64,000 nucleotides of DNA from Chondrus crispus (GCF_000350225.1 NW_005179071.1:35599-99598); one strand, 5' to 3'; numbered from the stretch's first letter, positions 21,721 through 35,100 are shown. Program-made: numbers and translations. The notes: a model not told the origin generated them from the letters alone.

Positions 21721-24178
21721 GTGATTTTCTGTCTTTCCTCCTTAACTTGTCTCTTCATCAACCATATCTGCTACCACACCGCATGGGTGGACGGATCGGG
21801 GACGCAACCTTGCTCTGTAAAGACTAGAAGGGGAGTAGGCTATATCTAAGTTGCAATGCGTTGCATGAATAGAATTCAATGTTTTCTATTTCATTGTCAT
21901 CTTGGCACACAACTGACAAGTATCGGATACACATGGATAGGATTACCAAAGTCACATGTCAATAAGAATCTCCTGGCGGCGCAGATCGTTTTCACTCGAA
22001 AATCTAAAGGACGCAGTTGTGTCACAGTGACACAAGGAAAATATAATACCAGGCACATGCGATGTCAAAAGTACAAAGAGGATAAAAACAGAAGAAGCGC
22101 AGATTTATTCCGTTCCGCAAGTTTCACATCAAATAACATATTTCGCAGCTTCTTGAAGGGCATGAAATGTTCTTTTCGACCAACAGTCGGTCGCCAGAAC
22201 ACCAGGGCTGCGATTTGCGGAGCGATTGGGCTAGCGTAGATAATACTCACAAATAAATAACTAGGCAGGACGGATGAATGCAATCTCCTTGTTCCTACTG
22301 GTTTGAAATCCTCACGACAAGCAAAGAGTTAGATAATTCATCGAGTGAAACAGAAAGTATTGTGAACAGCTCACAGAATTGTTGCGATGCGCTCGGCAAT
22401 TAGGAAGTGGAAAACTACCAAATGCTGTAGAATGAAGTGTGCTGCAAGTGACACATTCCCTAAATAAGCGCAAAAGCTGTCGCTAGCACTGACAGCATAA
22501 TAAGAAGTGCTTCTTCTGATGATGCGTAATACTTCTCTGTTGTCCATGTGACAATGAGACTCACATAAGACGTTTTATTCCTAGTGTGTGATTGGAGATA
22601 TCTGTCGATGTATACGACCTCTTAGGACTGCTTCTTCGAGTTGTGCAACTATTGCATGTGTTGTCCAGTAGCAACACAAAAAAAGTGGCAAGTTGCATGA
22701 AGTTGCCTTCGCGTAAACGAAACTCCACATAGAAGAACATAGGCATGCCTTGCTTTTATTGTACCTGTAATCCAGATTTCCAAGAACAGTATTCAATAAA
22801 ACTTACATGAAGCCTGTTTGAATAAGAGGAAGGATAAAGTTCGTGGGGAGATAGCATCCCAGTGTATGTACTCCGTCAGCATTGCTGCTCCTGTAGAATG
22901 ACAGGACAGCACGCCGTAGAATTCCTGGCTGCAGTCGGAATAATGTCATTAAGAGAGACTGGATTCTCACAGAGGACAGACGTCTATTGACATCCAGAAA
23001 TTTTTAGCTCTGATTAACCTGTGATGAATTCAATCCGTACTCATTTATCAATTCCAAGGGTATGTATGTATTCCATGCATCGTTTATTGCAAAAACGTTG
23101 TGCATAGAAACAGTGTCTAGGACGAGAAATGTATGGGCTCGTGATCTACTTGCAAACGGAATATACTGCCCAAATAGTTTCCGCCATTACTAGTATTGAC
23201 CGAATGTATGTCAGTAGTTCCGGACGGACTTGGTATGGATGTTCATATCATAATGCTTCTGTTGCTTTTGGCAAGATGTAGTTTGCCTAGAGGGCAAGGA
23301 TCGATTTCCGACATCCAAGGAAAATGACAATGCGCCAGATGCGCCTTCCTAGGTTCTACACGAGTCGATTACGGTAAATCATTGCAATGTGAATATGATT
23401 GGCCATGGGCCCCATGTGTGTTTCAGGTGTACGAATATAGTACTCCCGGAAAGACTATGACTCATGTCAAATGACATACCTGAGACCCGAACAATGGATA
23501 GGAATATTCAGTCTCTGTCAGCTGTCCCCTCAGGGGGTGCAATTATATACGCGAATAGATATACATGATATCGGAACAAACGAGTTGTCATGAATGCATG
23601 CAGTTATCAAGTTTCTATTTACACGGAGCTCTGAGCCCGGGAGATCAAATCTTCGCGATACGCTCACAGGACGTTTAGAGCTGAACGATTCAGAGGTATT
23701 CGAGCACCCAAACTGGTGTCTCGCCCGCAAAGGGGAAAGAAGGCAGTACTGGGCCTAAAGAGTGACGATTCAAAAAGCAATTCGTCAAATACAAAACCAA
23801 ATACTGTACGTCAATTTTTGTTTCACGACTCGGCATTGGCTTGACCGCACCTGGGGCAACACAGCAGAGAAGAGGGTAGAAGCGGAGGGGAAGTCATACC
23901 ATTGTAGAGAAGGCAGTAGTGTACCGCACACAGCCGCGATTTCGGGTTGTTTTTTCATTTTTGCTTTTTGCTTGTTTATTCATGCAGAAACTGAGAAACT
24001 TGATGATTCTTCATGAAGAAACGACTTAAGACAATGGGAGACACTGCATGAAGATGGGCTACAGGGACCCTAGGAAGGCATGGGGGATCTCGATTTCGAT
24101 GGTTGATCGCGATTATCGGTGGGTCGCCTGAAGAAGGCCGAAGTGGTGTTTTTTTCATTTTGCAGCATTATCTGGCAG

Positions 24179-24204
24179 TTTTTGCGCGCAATTGCGCGCA
24201 AAAA
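24179..24204. repeat. perfect 26-bp palindrome
   Basis: Five T, then GCGCGCAATTGCGCGC, then five A: a perfect inverted repeat without a spacer. As RNA it could act like a hairpin followed by A/U; as DNA it could be a cruciform or a symmetric protein site. No gene ends here. Confidence 0.9.
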
Positions 24205-24865
24205 CATGATTTAATGAAATCGCGGGGCACACAGTACCATCAAACACCGCACATCACATGTAACCGTCCAAATTGCAAAGAAAAATCAAAGTATCCTTCT
24301 AAACCAGTGGTTGTCAGGCTGGTTCCAAGCAATCATACTGAAGGTAAGACGCGAAGGGGGTTTAGTCAGCCACGTGAGATGCGGTTGAATGTTGTGAACA
24401 AGTGGAAGGTTCCAAGTGTCTATCCGACCGATAGTCCTCATATGAGGACAAAAGTTATATTATTTTTTCTACACAATGCAAATCGCGATTTCATTTGTGA
24501 TTTTTGCAACCAGAAGGTCATTACTTCGATAATTACAATTATTATTACTACAGGTAAAGCAGTTGGTTGTCGATTCCAGCGAAAACCAACTCGTTGACGT
24601 ACATATAGGTGTTCAAAAAAACAGGTTGGCATACAGTACGCATTTTTCTTTTACTGTAGCGAGGTTTATGGCAGTAGAATAGAAAGATTCCATAGATTGC
24701 TTTCTATTTGGTTCTACCTTGAGAAAAAAAAGTTGAAAGCGAGTCAACCTACAAAAGAAAAAAAATAGAAACCGCGGGCATCAAAGTTAAAAAGAAATAA
24801 AATTTGCAGATTTGGTTATGATAACGCTTGGAAATTACACTATGCCGTCGGCTGCGGATACGCAT

Positions 24866-24986
24866 GGTGCGGAGATGATGTGGAGATGATGTGGAGATGG
24901 TGCGGAGATGATGTGGAGATGATGGGGAGATGATGTGGAGATGGTGCGAAGATGATGTGGAGATAGTGCGGAGATAGTGCGGAGAT
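24866..24986. repeat. minisatellite with a 12-bp unit
   Basis: About ten units of the GATGATGTGGAG type, with variants GATGGTGCGGAG and GATAGTGCGGAG. It is low-complexity and probably length-variable. Confidence 0.85.
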
Positions 24987-25291
24987 CGGGATCACCCAAA
25001 CGTTCACTTTCACGCTTCCGCTTTCACGCTGCCCCCGTATGCTGTACGCCGACGGTCCTCGTATTATTGAGGGGATGCACAGCAAATCGAAGACGAAGGC
25101 GGGAACTCTTTACATTCGGCTGACATTTTTTGCACGCTACCCTGGAACTGTACATACCGTACAAGTAGATGCTCGTCTCGGGTTGCGTTCATGACTGCTT
25201 CCATTGATGCAAAGCACCTCAGAGAGTGCAAAAAGCTCCAATACATGTGCACATGTACCCTTGAAGGGTACAGTACTTCCTCCACAATGAG

Positions 25292-25662
25292 GGCCATTCC
25301 ATTCATCGTGATTGGCAATCACGCAATCACGTCAATAAATGGTGCCTGCTCCCTTGTGGTTGGTTGTTTATATTACGTTTCCTAAAAAATGGCTATGCCC
25401 ATTAAAGAAATAAACAATCGACTTCAAATTAATCTTGTGCTCCAACTTTCTGTAATGCTCCTTGCAATTCTAAAAGATTTAAACCCCATTCAAATAAGCA
25501 AGAAGTGCGTTAACACATGCACATGCAAAGCCGTGGAAATGTGCTTACAGCTACATGTAGCACACGTTGGAGAAAGGAACGATGCAGAACGACGTTAAAT
25601 TAATGTCGTGATCGCGTGATCGCGTGATTGCATGATTGCCAATCACGATGAATGGAATGGCC
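25292..25662. mobile_element. MITE-like fold-back element
   Basis: About 371 bp bounded by inverted repeats of about 40 bp. The left end starts GGCCATTCCATTCATCGTGA and the right end finishes with its complement (TCACGATGAATGGAATGGCC) at 25,643-25,662. The arms also contain GATTGGCAATCA-type inner palindromes. There is no coding capacity. It is probably a non-autonomous DNA element; target duplications were not resolved. Confidence 0.6.
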
Positions 25663-26339
25663 TTGAAACGAAGAAGATATTCTCGCCACGCCTGCTGACT
25701 TCCGTCTTGCGCCAGGTGCTTGGAGTCCAAGCCTTGGAGTAAACTTTACTGTACCACTGAGATCCTCCTATTTAGCTGATATTTTAACAAACTTTACAAT
25801 TTATTCTCCTACTTGATAAGTCTGTCCGCTTGTCTCATTTGCCGCAAGTCGTAGAGTGCACGAGTCGAAATACACCTGTTAATACTGTAGTCGTCATACA
25901 GCAGTCCGGCACCTAGGGGGATGACGGCGCTGCGCCTCCAGGAACTTCTTCCATCTTTGCCCGCATTCCAAAGACATCCGCAAGGGGGCAGTGCCCACAC
26001 TGCTCGCTTTTTATACACGTTTGTATACGTGCAAATATACGGCAGCAAGTAGTTAGCCGCCGTACTCAATCTAACACATCGGTCAGCAGGCCGACCGTCC
26101 ACGCCCGCCGCCGGCGGCGCGGCCCATGGCGTAAGGGCACTGCATCGCGCCGCAGGAAATTATTTCCTCCCGCCATGTCTATTTCACCCTCGCACGCAGA
26201 ACCCCAATGCATTATTGGGCGGGAGGCCTTCAATCTACTGCATTCAGAATGCCTTTGGCACGATGCCTCACAACTTGCAACCTGTTTCAGACGCGCAAAT
26301 GCCAACGGCTAACCTGCTGCGCTAATCCGGATCGCGGGC
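25663..26339. other. no recognisable gene; left border of the nested retroelement region
   Basis: GC rises here toward the retroelement nest. No supported gene or LTR was identified, though element D must end in or near this stretch. Confidence 0.4.
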
Positions 26340-28550
26340 GCGACGCATAAGCCTAGATAGTCGCCATGACTACGGACTCATCGTGAGCGAACTTCACACT
26401 TCCAAATTCATTGGCCAACCGTACCGTTTCGTGCGTGAACCCATGTCCTTGTCTCGACTTAGAATTTTCTTGACAACAGTCGGCTCCTTCGGACTATCCA
26501 CTATTTCAACTACCTCCTCGTCGAGGCCTTTCCTTCTTGCTACAGACGGGGAGCGGGACTGAGTCCCGGACGCAGTACGTTGAACCTGCGCCTCTCTTGA
26601 CTCCTTTGAGATTCCTCTCTCTAGTTTCCCTGCGGCGGCGGGTTCCTTCTCACGTCCGACGACGCGGGCCCCGCGGCGGGCTCTCTAAAGGATTGGTTCG
26701 ACCTCGGCGTTGAACCACTCGGCGTGCTCGCCGTCTGCGAATCGAACCAATTCTTGACCCTCAGATAACTCGTCGATGGTATCCCCAATCTCTCCATCGG
26801 AGACAACGCCTCATAATTTCCCAAAACTGGGTGCATTTACCGGAGGGAAAGAATGCACGTTGGTGCGGTCTGCTCCTTTTCGTAACAGTGATAGCACACC
26901 AGTCCGTGCTTCTTGACGGGATATTGCGGCCTAGGTCCTTCACGGGCCGGCGGCCTTCCTTGATGTTTCGGCCTTCCCATCCAGCCTGGCCTTCGAAACG
27001 TTGTACCCTTGTCTTCCATCGGAATGCACGGCGCAGGCGTATGGCCGCGCCCCGGAACATCATCAAGAGATCCGTAGGCTTTAAAAACGACTCCGTCGTG
27101 GATGTGGGCGTCGGTAAAGTTGACGACTCGCTTGCCCCGTAGTCCTCGTGTCCGTAGCCTTCTGATGGCTCAATAGAATTGCCTTCGGCGACGAACGCAC
27201 CCTCGTAATTTCATTACTTCTCTGCGCACTGCGCTCCTCTGACGCGGAGATTGACTCGGCTAAGTGGACGGCGGCGTGACCTTTACGACCGGGATAAGAA
27301 GCCTTTGGCTTGTTCCCCGCCCTGAACGTCGACGGCGTCTGAATCGTGACCTTCTTGGTCTTTTTGTCCTTGGCGCGGCTCGCCAAGCCATGCGCCTTTG
27401 CGTAATTTACCAATCTCAAAAATGAGACATCTCGGTTTTCTTGTCGATACTGCGAGACCATGGGCTTGATACTGGCGTCTAGCCCCTCGATGAACATGCT
27501 CATCTGCTCCTCCATGGAATAAACATTCCCACAGCGATTACTCGCGTCTGTTAGGCGTATGTAAAATTCCATCTCTTCTTCAGACGATCTCTGCTGAACT
27601 TCGCGCAATGCGAGCACGGCTTGACGAATCGCCTCGTCGGTGGCGAAACTTCTCAATAGCCACTGTACGGCCTCCGGCCAGGCGGATACCTTCCCATGGT
27701 GGGATCTCACCGTCTGAGACATGGAAGTGTACTGTCTTAGGGCGATGCCACTAAGAAATTCGGGCAACAAGCAAATCGCTTGTCTTTCATTCATCTCCTG
27801 AGTATCAAACTCTTGAACCAACTTCGCCAAAAATCCAGCACAAGGACACCATCTTCTCCTGTAAACGTGTTGTCCTTCTTCACCTTAGGTGGAATATCTC
27901 TCCTGATTTTTCGCACGGCAGTCCGCCGGGAACTTGACAAGTATGTCTGGGGGTTCCGCAAGCGGTACGTTCGGTACGAAAGTAATTTCTTGAAGAGGTA
28001 GTTGGTCGGATTCAGCTCCTCCAACTCCTCCCATCGCGGCCCGCGCCGCGTTGCGACATCTTCGGGTTCCGCGTCCTTGTCTCTCCGCGAGTCGGACGAA
28101 GTGACTCTACCTCGTCAGGATTTTCTTGCTTGACGAAATTCCGTTCCCTTCTTCTGAACGGCGTTCGGAATTGCCCGAATGGTTCGACGAGCCGTCTCCA
28201 CCATCTTCAGAGGGACTAGGCGACTCCGACTGTGAGTGGCGGTCCTCCGGATCGTCACTACAGTTACCCTTGCTTGTACGTCGCTTGTCCTTCTTGGAGG
28301 ACTACGACTTGGAGCTTCGCTATCGAGCGGGCTTGTCCTTCTTCGACCGACGGTCGCCCTCTCTACCCGAAGGGAGCGCCTCATCGCCCGATTCTTGCGG
28401 AGCTTGTTCCGCGGCCTGCTCAAGATCTTTGAGACGTTGCGCGGCGCGATCGAATCGGTCATCGATGCTTGTTCTAAATTTTCCTAAGGACTCCAAGGCT
28501 TGATTTGCGTCGCGTCTCTCGTCCTTAACTGAGAGTTTCAACGAAACTAG
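26340..28550 (-). mobile_element. element D, 3' part: gag of a Ty3/gypsy element
   Basis: On the minus strand a retrotransposon-gag-type helical region (27,081-27,830; LPEFLSGIALRQY ... EEEMEFYIRLTDASNR) is followed by a Cys/His knuckle-like CYHCYEKE segment near 26,880 and an acidic linker that runs to about 26,340. The rest of D, its gag start and 5' LTR, lies at 43,100-44,674 beyond element C, which is inserted in it. Most of pol and the 3' LTR are absent. Fossil, with several breaks. Confidence 0.8.
28546..28550. repeat. target site duplication of element C, left copy
   Basis: ACTAG touches the 3' LTR end and matches ACTAG at 43,100-43,104 on the far side of element C. Confidence 0.9.
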
Positions 28551-29211
28551 TGTAGCATAAACACCCCCAGCGATAGGGGTGTATGCACAGTTCGACCGAG
28601 ACCCCGTCCGATCGGGAAGACGGGGGTGAAGCCGGACACCAGCTAACGGCACGGGGCAGCGGGCCCGGGTAGCGTGGTAGAGCGGGAACGGGGAGGACGC
28701 CGGTACACGCGAGCGGTTCGACACCTCGACGCCCCGGCGCGGTACTGGGTAACGATCCAGTACCGACGGGCGGAGGCGGAGCCGACTCGTGGGCGTACCG
28801 CGCGCGTCCTCAACCAGCGCTCGGTGCCGCTTCTAAGGTAATTAGCGCGCGTTACCTTAGAATAAGCGGGAAGTCGGACCTTGACGGTCGGTGGGTGACA
28901 AGTCCGTGCTTGTCCTCTTCCCCCACCGCCGGTCCGCTCCATATTTAAGGTACATAATAACCTATCATAATAGGACAGTACCGATGTACTGTAGCGGTCG
29001 GTCGACACTGTAATACTGTCAGCCATCGGGGCTGACAGTACATGTGTGTGTGTGCGCGCTCTTTGGTCCTGCGCGTACACGTGTACACGTGCGCCCCCTG
29101 TACTCGGGGGTACACGTGGTAGTACTGTAGGGCATCGAGCCCTACAGTAACCGATCCGATTCTGAGTTGATCTAATCTAAAATAAAGCCCCCAAGGGGGG
29201 GTTATACTACA
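28551..29211 (-). repeat. 3' LTR of element C
   Basis: 661 bp. It matches 42,444-43,099 and 46,916-47,598. It carries palindromic ACACGTGTACACGTGT-type motifs and paired GGGCTGACAGTA/TACTGTCAGCC blocks that may form the promoter. Confidence 0.93.
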
Positions 29212-29248
29212 CGGCCCCCCCCTTAAGCGGGGACGTCCGCGTCCACGG
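29212..29248. repeat. purine-tract repeat, copy 1 (beside the 3' LTR)
   Basis: GGCCCCCCCCTTAAGCG on the plus strand, then ACGTCCGCG and a short inverted repeat. A near-identical copy lies at 35,065-35,100, just past the chromodomain. Read on the minus strand the G run is the polypurine tract of element C. The two copies bracket the opposite-strand block. Confidence 0.75.
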
Positions 29249-29268
29249 ATGCTTGTAGGGCGCAAGCT

Positions 29269-31896
29269 ATGTCTGACGGCGTAGTCGACACGGTCCTTCC
29301 CGTTTGTGCTGGCGACTTTGTTTTCCGGTCGTTCTTCGTGTCTCGCCCTGCCCTCACTTGCGCGCGTGCCGGGCTCTTTCTTCTGGCTTCGCCCTCTGGC
29401 TATCCTCCCTGTCCCTCGCTGCATCTCGTTCCCCCTCCTCTCGGGTCCTTGCGTGCATCCGCGTATCGATCCGTCATCATCCTTCTGTCCCCTCCGTGGG
29501 GACACGTCTTCCCGGTTCCGCCCTTAGACCCGCGACCGTCGTTCGTCCCCTTTTTGAGCTTACCGATTCGTTCCCTCGTCCGCGTGGCTGGTCCCCTTCT
29601 TTGGGACCCTGATATGACAGGCCTTCCGCCCGTTCGGGGAGGTCCTGTTCCGGCTTCGTCACTCGCCCGCCGGGGGTCAGAGGCGCCGGCACTCCCCTCT
29701 CCTGCTATTGGCGCCGCAACCCCCGTCGAGCGAGACGGGGCATGCGAGGTTCTTCCGGTGGACTCCGCCCGGCCGGTCTCTCGCCCGTGGCCGCTCGAGC
29801 GGCCCTTCCAGAAGTCGCGGGGAGCCCGCGACTCTACAGTATCGGAGGAATTGGTTGCTCCTTCGTCGCCGGCTCGCTCGCCGGCGATTCCACCGGCTCC
29901 GGCGTCCGAGCGCTCGGTGCCCGTTTGTGGCACGCGCGCCGACGGTGCGTTCGAAGTGTGTCAAGGATGGCGAGCCAGGGAATCGCACGACTGGCTGTAC
30001 CAGCCGACTGAGGGCTCATACGGGGCCTTCGGCAGCTGCCGGCGCCCGGGGGCGTTACCGACCGCCACTCGACTCGGCACGGCCATGGGGGAGGAGGCAG
30101 CCGACGCCTCCACCTGGTGGTTAGGGGTGCCCCTAAAGCGGTCGATTCCGCTACCGCTTGGTCGCTTGACGTACCCGTGGCGCCGTCACGCTCAGTCGGG
30201 CATCACGGTCGGCGAACTCCTGGCGAGGACGTACTTGCGTCCCGATCTACTACGGGTCCGTGCCATCTACGAAAGTGGCTTGACGGAGGGAGCGTCCCTC
30301 GCCTTGGGTCGCTTGTTCTCGGAGGGGGACGGTGCAGCCTATCAGATTCCGGACGCAGTGCCGGGGGATAGGACGTTCGCCTAAAGTGTGGAGGAGGTGG
30401 AGTACGTCGACCGGATGTCGACGTACTTGTTCCACCAGGGCACCCGAGGCCCCCGTCGTTTCATCCTTTCGGAGGTAGCGGGGCTGTACGTCAGCCCCCG
30501 TCCTCGCGCCTTTTAGAAGGCTCGTGCGGCTCTTCAGAAATCCGCCTGCTCTTTCATGCGTCTCCACGATATCGCCTTGGCGCCGACCGATTGGTCGGCG
30601 TACCGCCACACCAAAGAGGAAGACGGACGGGTCTTCCCGTCCGCCGTGTTTTCCACGGGTCTATCACGAGGCGATTTTCCGGGACTTCCAGCGAGCGTAG
30701 GGGAGGCACTCCCCTCGTTGGGGGTGCATCCGTTGCTCCCCTACGCTTTGAAGCACTTCGGCTTCGCGTGTAACGACCCCACGCACCCGGCCTACGGGGA
30801 CTTGGTCCACAATTTTGAATGCGAATGGGCGTGGTCCCTGTGTAACGCCTTTATGTACGAGGTTGCATTGCACGGGAGGGCCTTAGTGCAGCCCCTCGGC
30901 GTACTGTCCTTCCTCGGTCGGGTCTTGCCGTCGTTTCCCGATGGAACATTACACTCCTTGGAGCGCGGCTCTCCGCACATTCCGTGGTCCTATTTCTCGG
31001 TCCTCGACTTAATGCACCGCGCCGTTGCGGTGCCCGAACGCAACCGCCGCCCCTGGACGGATTACACGACAGGAACTCGAAGCCTCTTCCTTGCGTACGA
31101 CTCCCGGACCGACTCCTTCGTGGCCCGCCCGAGCGTACCGGCTGCGGGGCCGTCCCGTAGCAAAGGAGGGGTAGGCTCGACGGTGCGGGAGGCGCGACGG
31201 AAGAGGTATGGTGACCTCGACGGCGAGCCCCCAGCCATCGCGTTGGCTGGGGCTGACACAGTGAAGCCTCCTCCCGATGTCGGGTACCATACCGGGGCGG
31301 GGTCTACGTTACCTCCACTCCCCTCTCTCGGTTCAGTTGGGGGTCCGGGTACCCAACGGACCACCGCGCTCAGTCTTACCCTAGCTCGTGGCGAAATCAT
31401 GGCAATCCCCCGGTTGTCTCGCGCCCTGGGGAATTTAGTCGATCGGACCTGGAACGTGGAGGAATTACTTCGGACCCTGACGAATTGGTATCTCGAGCGC
31501 AGTAGCAAAGCGCGCCGACTCGGAGCGGAGCGTCAGGTCTTTTCTGTCGAACGTGACTCCCTCGCGGCCCAGCTCCACGGCGCTCAGGGCGAACTCGAGG
31601 CCCTACGCGAGGCCTCTACGCGACGCGCGAGCGATCTCCAGCGCGCCATGGCCGAACGCGATCGGTACCGTGGTGAGCGAGATTTTCTCAGAGCCGCTCG
31701 TCTCGAACCCGCGGGGTCGGCTTCCGTACCGCGGCAGGGTCTTCGAGACCCTTACGAAGGTCGCCGGTACGGACATTCGGCCATCGACGGACCTGCCACC
31801 TCGGCTGATCCATCTCAGGATCGGGTTTCCCACGAGGAGGTAGCGCTTCCACCTCTCCACGAGACGGGGGCGGACGTGCCTTTGCACCCCAGCTAA
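29269..31896 (+). other. opposite-strand open frames inside element C
   Basis: Two long plus-strand frames (29,269-30,384, 371 residues; 30,556-31,896, 446 residues) lie antisense to the element's own genes, between the chromodomain and the 3' LTR. The second has a varied, protein-like composition (a region rich in W, F and Y at about residues 60-180) and ends with a coiled-coil-like heptad segment (about 330-400). No family is recognised. Antisense frames at this position are known in some very large plant Ty3/gypsy elements (Ogre/Grande type). Whether these frames are expressed is unknown; GC-rich composition alone can keep frames open. Confidence 0.5.
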
Positions 31897-34800
31897 TGTC
31901 CTTCGAGGGGGCGTGCTTCTGGTTTGTCGGCCCCCCGCGCACGGTACGAACCGTTGAGCGTACAGTGCTACCGACGCTTTAACCTCCCTCGATAGTTCCC
32001 TCCTCGTAAAGCCCCTAAGGCACCGTTCTGTTCTGAGGTGCTGTCGTAGACCGGGTGAGAGACGACTTCTGAGGGCCTGTGTGATGCAAACGAATCTGAT
32101 CGGAATGCGGCACGGGCGGATCGTTTGCCCGTATCTGCTCCTGGTGTCTCTCCGAGGAGGAGAGGAGCGAGGCGACCTCCCTCAGGCCCTCATCTGTTGC
32201 CGCGTCGGACGGCACGATTCAGAGCCGCGTCTCCTACCGTGCGTGTCGAGGTCATGGGGGACGTGCGTACGCCACGCTCCTCTCTACGACGCTCTCCCCT
32301 AGGCCGCCCCCATCCGTGGGAGGCGCGGGCAGGAGGGTGTCCCGACAGCATATTGTCCGAGACCCCTTGCTTGAATGCGCATGCGTGTGCGCCATTACTG
32401 TCGTGCCCGCTGGTTGCCCCTTTCTGACGAGTTGCGTCTCGTCGGCCCCTGCATCGGAGCGTTTATCTCATGGCACTGTGTTTCCGGAGGCACACGCGTC
32501 GTACGCCCTCGCCTGCCTTTTATAGCCCCTTTTCGACGGAGTGGGTCCGAGGCGGGGGCGTCAATTGGCGCCCCCTCGCCATGGGACACCCTCAAACGCG
32601 GTATTATCGAAAGCCCCTTGCGTCCCTCGGTGGGCCCGCAAGCATTCCGGGTGTCCGCCGAACAAACGAGCTTCCCCATCGATGCGCACCGGGGTGAGGA
32701 GGACCGGAGTTGGGTTGAGGCAGGGGCCTCGGCTGAGATGATGCTCTCGCTCCGGCGGAGTTTGACGAGCTCCCGTTGGTCGGCGCGCTCTTACCGGGGT
32801 GAGGGAGCGCACATGAGTGATTTTCCCTGCACCCAATTTAACGAGCTCCCATTGGTCGGCGCCGCCGACTTCCTCCTTTCAGCCTAAGGAGGCTCGTGGA
32901 TCGAACCTCCCTGTTCGCTCATCGCCTCCCCTTCCCCGGGGGGGGAGGGGGCGCGCGCGCCGGCCCGCGGTCTTGTCTCCCGTCGTGATGAGTCCCGATA
33001 TATCCTCAAAGTCGGCTCCCTCCGGATGCGTCTTCTGAGAGGCCGTAGTCAACACCCTTATTCGGAAGGTTTAATCGTTCCGATGCCGTGTATCCTCCGG
33101 GCCCAGGGGTCGGGTAATCCTGCCCTTTCTGACTTGAGTTCGTCGACGAGCCCAAGTGGTCCACCCCGTAGGTCGTCCTTCGTTCCTTCGTGAGGTCCCC
33201 GGTACTCCCCTCTCCTTACTCGGAAAAGGAAAAAAGGTGCAGAGGTACGCGTCTGTCCGCGCAACTACAGGTGGGGACGTGTCGGACGGGTCCCCACCAT
33301 GCGTGTCGTCTCACGGGGGGGTCCCGCGCATGCGAGCGCCGCCGGCGTCAGTCTGCCCTCTGTGATCCCCTATCGTCAGGCAAGAACGACCCTGCTCCAA
33401 CGACACCGGGTCGTTGGAAGCGAGCCCTCCCCCCCACTCGAGGGCGTAGTTCCCTTGACTGGCGTATTGGGGTAGCGGTATTCCCTCGAATCGTCGCCCT
33501 CGAGACCGACTTCGCGACAGACGAGGCTCGTCCCGGACCTCGCTTTCGTCGTCGAGTATTCGACCTCGATCTTGTGAGGGCGACCGGATTTTGTTCCTTA
33601 CTCACGCGTGATCATCCGCACGTGGCGGGAGAGGGAAGAGGGGAGGATTCGATCGGGCGACCTGAGGCACGTCTCCCGCCTCCCGACGGCGTCTTCTTCC
33701 GCAATTCTACGTCTCCTTCCGCCCAACGAGGGGGGAAGGTCACGAGGCGTCGTCACGCGCGGCGCGTCGGGACCCCTCGTGTTGCCAAGGCCCGGGTGAG
33801 CGTCCTAGCCCGCCTTCCTCCGGGCCGCGGCGCTGTGCCTGAGTGCATTCGTCCCCACGCACGCATTGGTGGCACCAGAACGAAACGTTAGACAGTAGCC
33901 GAGAGCGCGGGTGCTGGTATTCCGTGTTGCCGTCGGCACCGAGCGTGGGTGGTTCGCAGCATCTTGTAGCGTCCTCGGCGGTGGCGCGCGCTCAACGCCG
34001 ACACGTTACGCGCGTACTCTGCCCCGGGAAGGCGTCGGTTCCTGATCGTGTGGCGAAGGGTCCGTAACGGCGGGTCTTGTGGGGTACGCGTTTCCGAGCG
34101 CCTTCCGCCTTCGGCAGTGGAGAGTCGTATGGGCAGGGGCTACGTGTGCTCCTCTCCTCACCGACTGTGGCCGGCCAGACCTCCGTTGAGCACGGGGGAG
34201 GGACGGCTTGTCGTCCGAGATGTCGGTGTACGCGACCGAAGCGGGCGCACGCAACCACCTCACGCCTGCTTCCCTTCCCGGTCAGGGGGCGGACGTGTGT
34301 ACCTTCTCGCGGGTCGTTGTACCCCCGAGCAGCGCCGTCCGCCTTTTCTTTGCTTATCGTATGGCGTGCAGTATTTGTGCACGCCGCGCACGTGCGGCTG
34401 TAATTTTTACCCCTTACTTTTTTCGTTATTTTCGGGGTATGGTGGCGGCAGCGGTTTGATGATGACGCAATCAGTGTTGTGGCATGGCGCGCGCCTCTGG
34501 CGTCGCTCACGTGTAACGTTCACCTCCCCTGCAATTTTCCTTATTGCGGGGTCTGTCTCGGCGGCGGGTTTATGGGGTATCTCGAGCCTGTGTGCGGATA
34601 TCAATGTTCCCCGGATCGCGTTGCTCGCGCTTGCTCGCTCTTACTTAGCTGCCCTGGCGCGCGTTCACCCGACGCAGCTCCACTCTCCTGCTCATCTGTC
34701 GGAGCGTTTTGCGCGTTTTCTCGCGTACTACCCCTATTGATAGGGTCATGACCACGTCGTCCGTCGGGGAATCGGACCCGGATGCGGACTGAGGGCTTGA

Positions 34801-35064
34801 TGTGAGCCCCAACCTTCTCGGTATTCCGAGACACAAGCGACGGGCATTCTGGTCGCTTACTCTGCCCACCGAGGGCTCTCGTGATTTCAGGCAGTTCGTA
34901 CTGTCCTGTTCTTATGTCTCGCGTCCTTGACGTCCGAGAAGTCAAGACGACTTGACTTGAACACGTCCCCGGCTGTGACCCTCCGATAGGGTCCGCCGAC
35001 TTCCTTCACTTCCCCTTTTAGTCTGTTCGTGCAGGCTGGGGTTAATCCGCGAAGGAGCGGTTGA
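31897..35064. other. interior of element C without a recognised gene
   Basis: A GC-rich continuation of the 3' block. Further plus-strand frames (33,190-33,891; 34,048-34,740) show no motif and overlap minus-strand frames, so coding is not supported. Confidence 0.45.
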
Positions 35065-35100
35065 GGGCCCCCCCTTAAGCGTGAACGTCCGCGTTCACGG
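35065..35100. repeat. purine-tract repeat, copy 2 (after the chromodomain)
   Basis: Second copy of the tract at 29,212-29,248. It includes CCCCCCCTTAAGCG and the inverted pair GTGAACG/CGTTCAC. Confidence 0.75.

Larger units (their letters stand above)
21721..25291. other. AT-rich intergenic region without a supported gene
   Basis: About 3.5 kb with lower GC than the rest of the window. Open frames are short, overlap on both strands and show no family motif. It contains the palindrome at 24,179-24,204 and the minisatellite at 24,866-24,986. Confidence 0.6.

Noticed and set aside
29269-29933. Minus-strand frames opposite the antisense block of element C
   Set aside because: They are Arg/Gly-rich, with no motif, and typical of the complement of GC-rich sequence.
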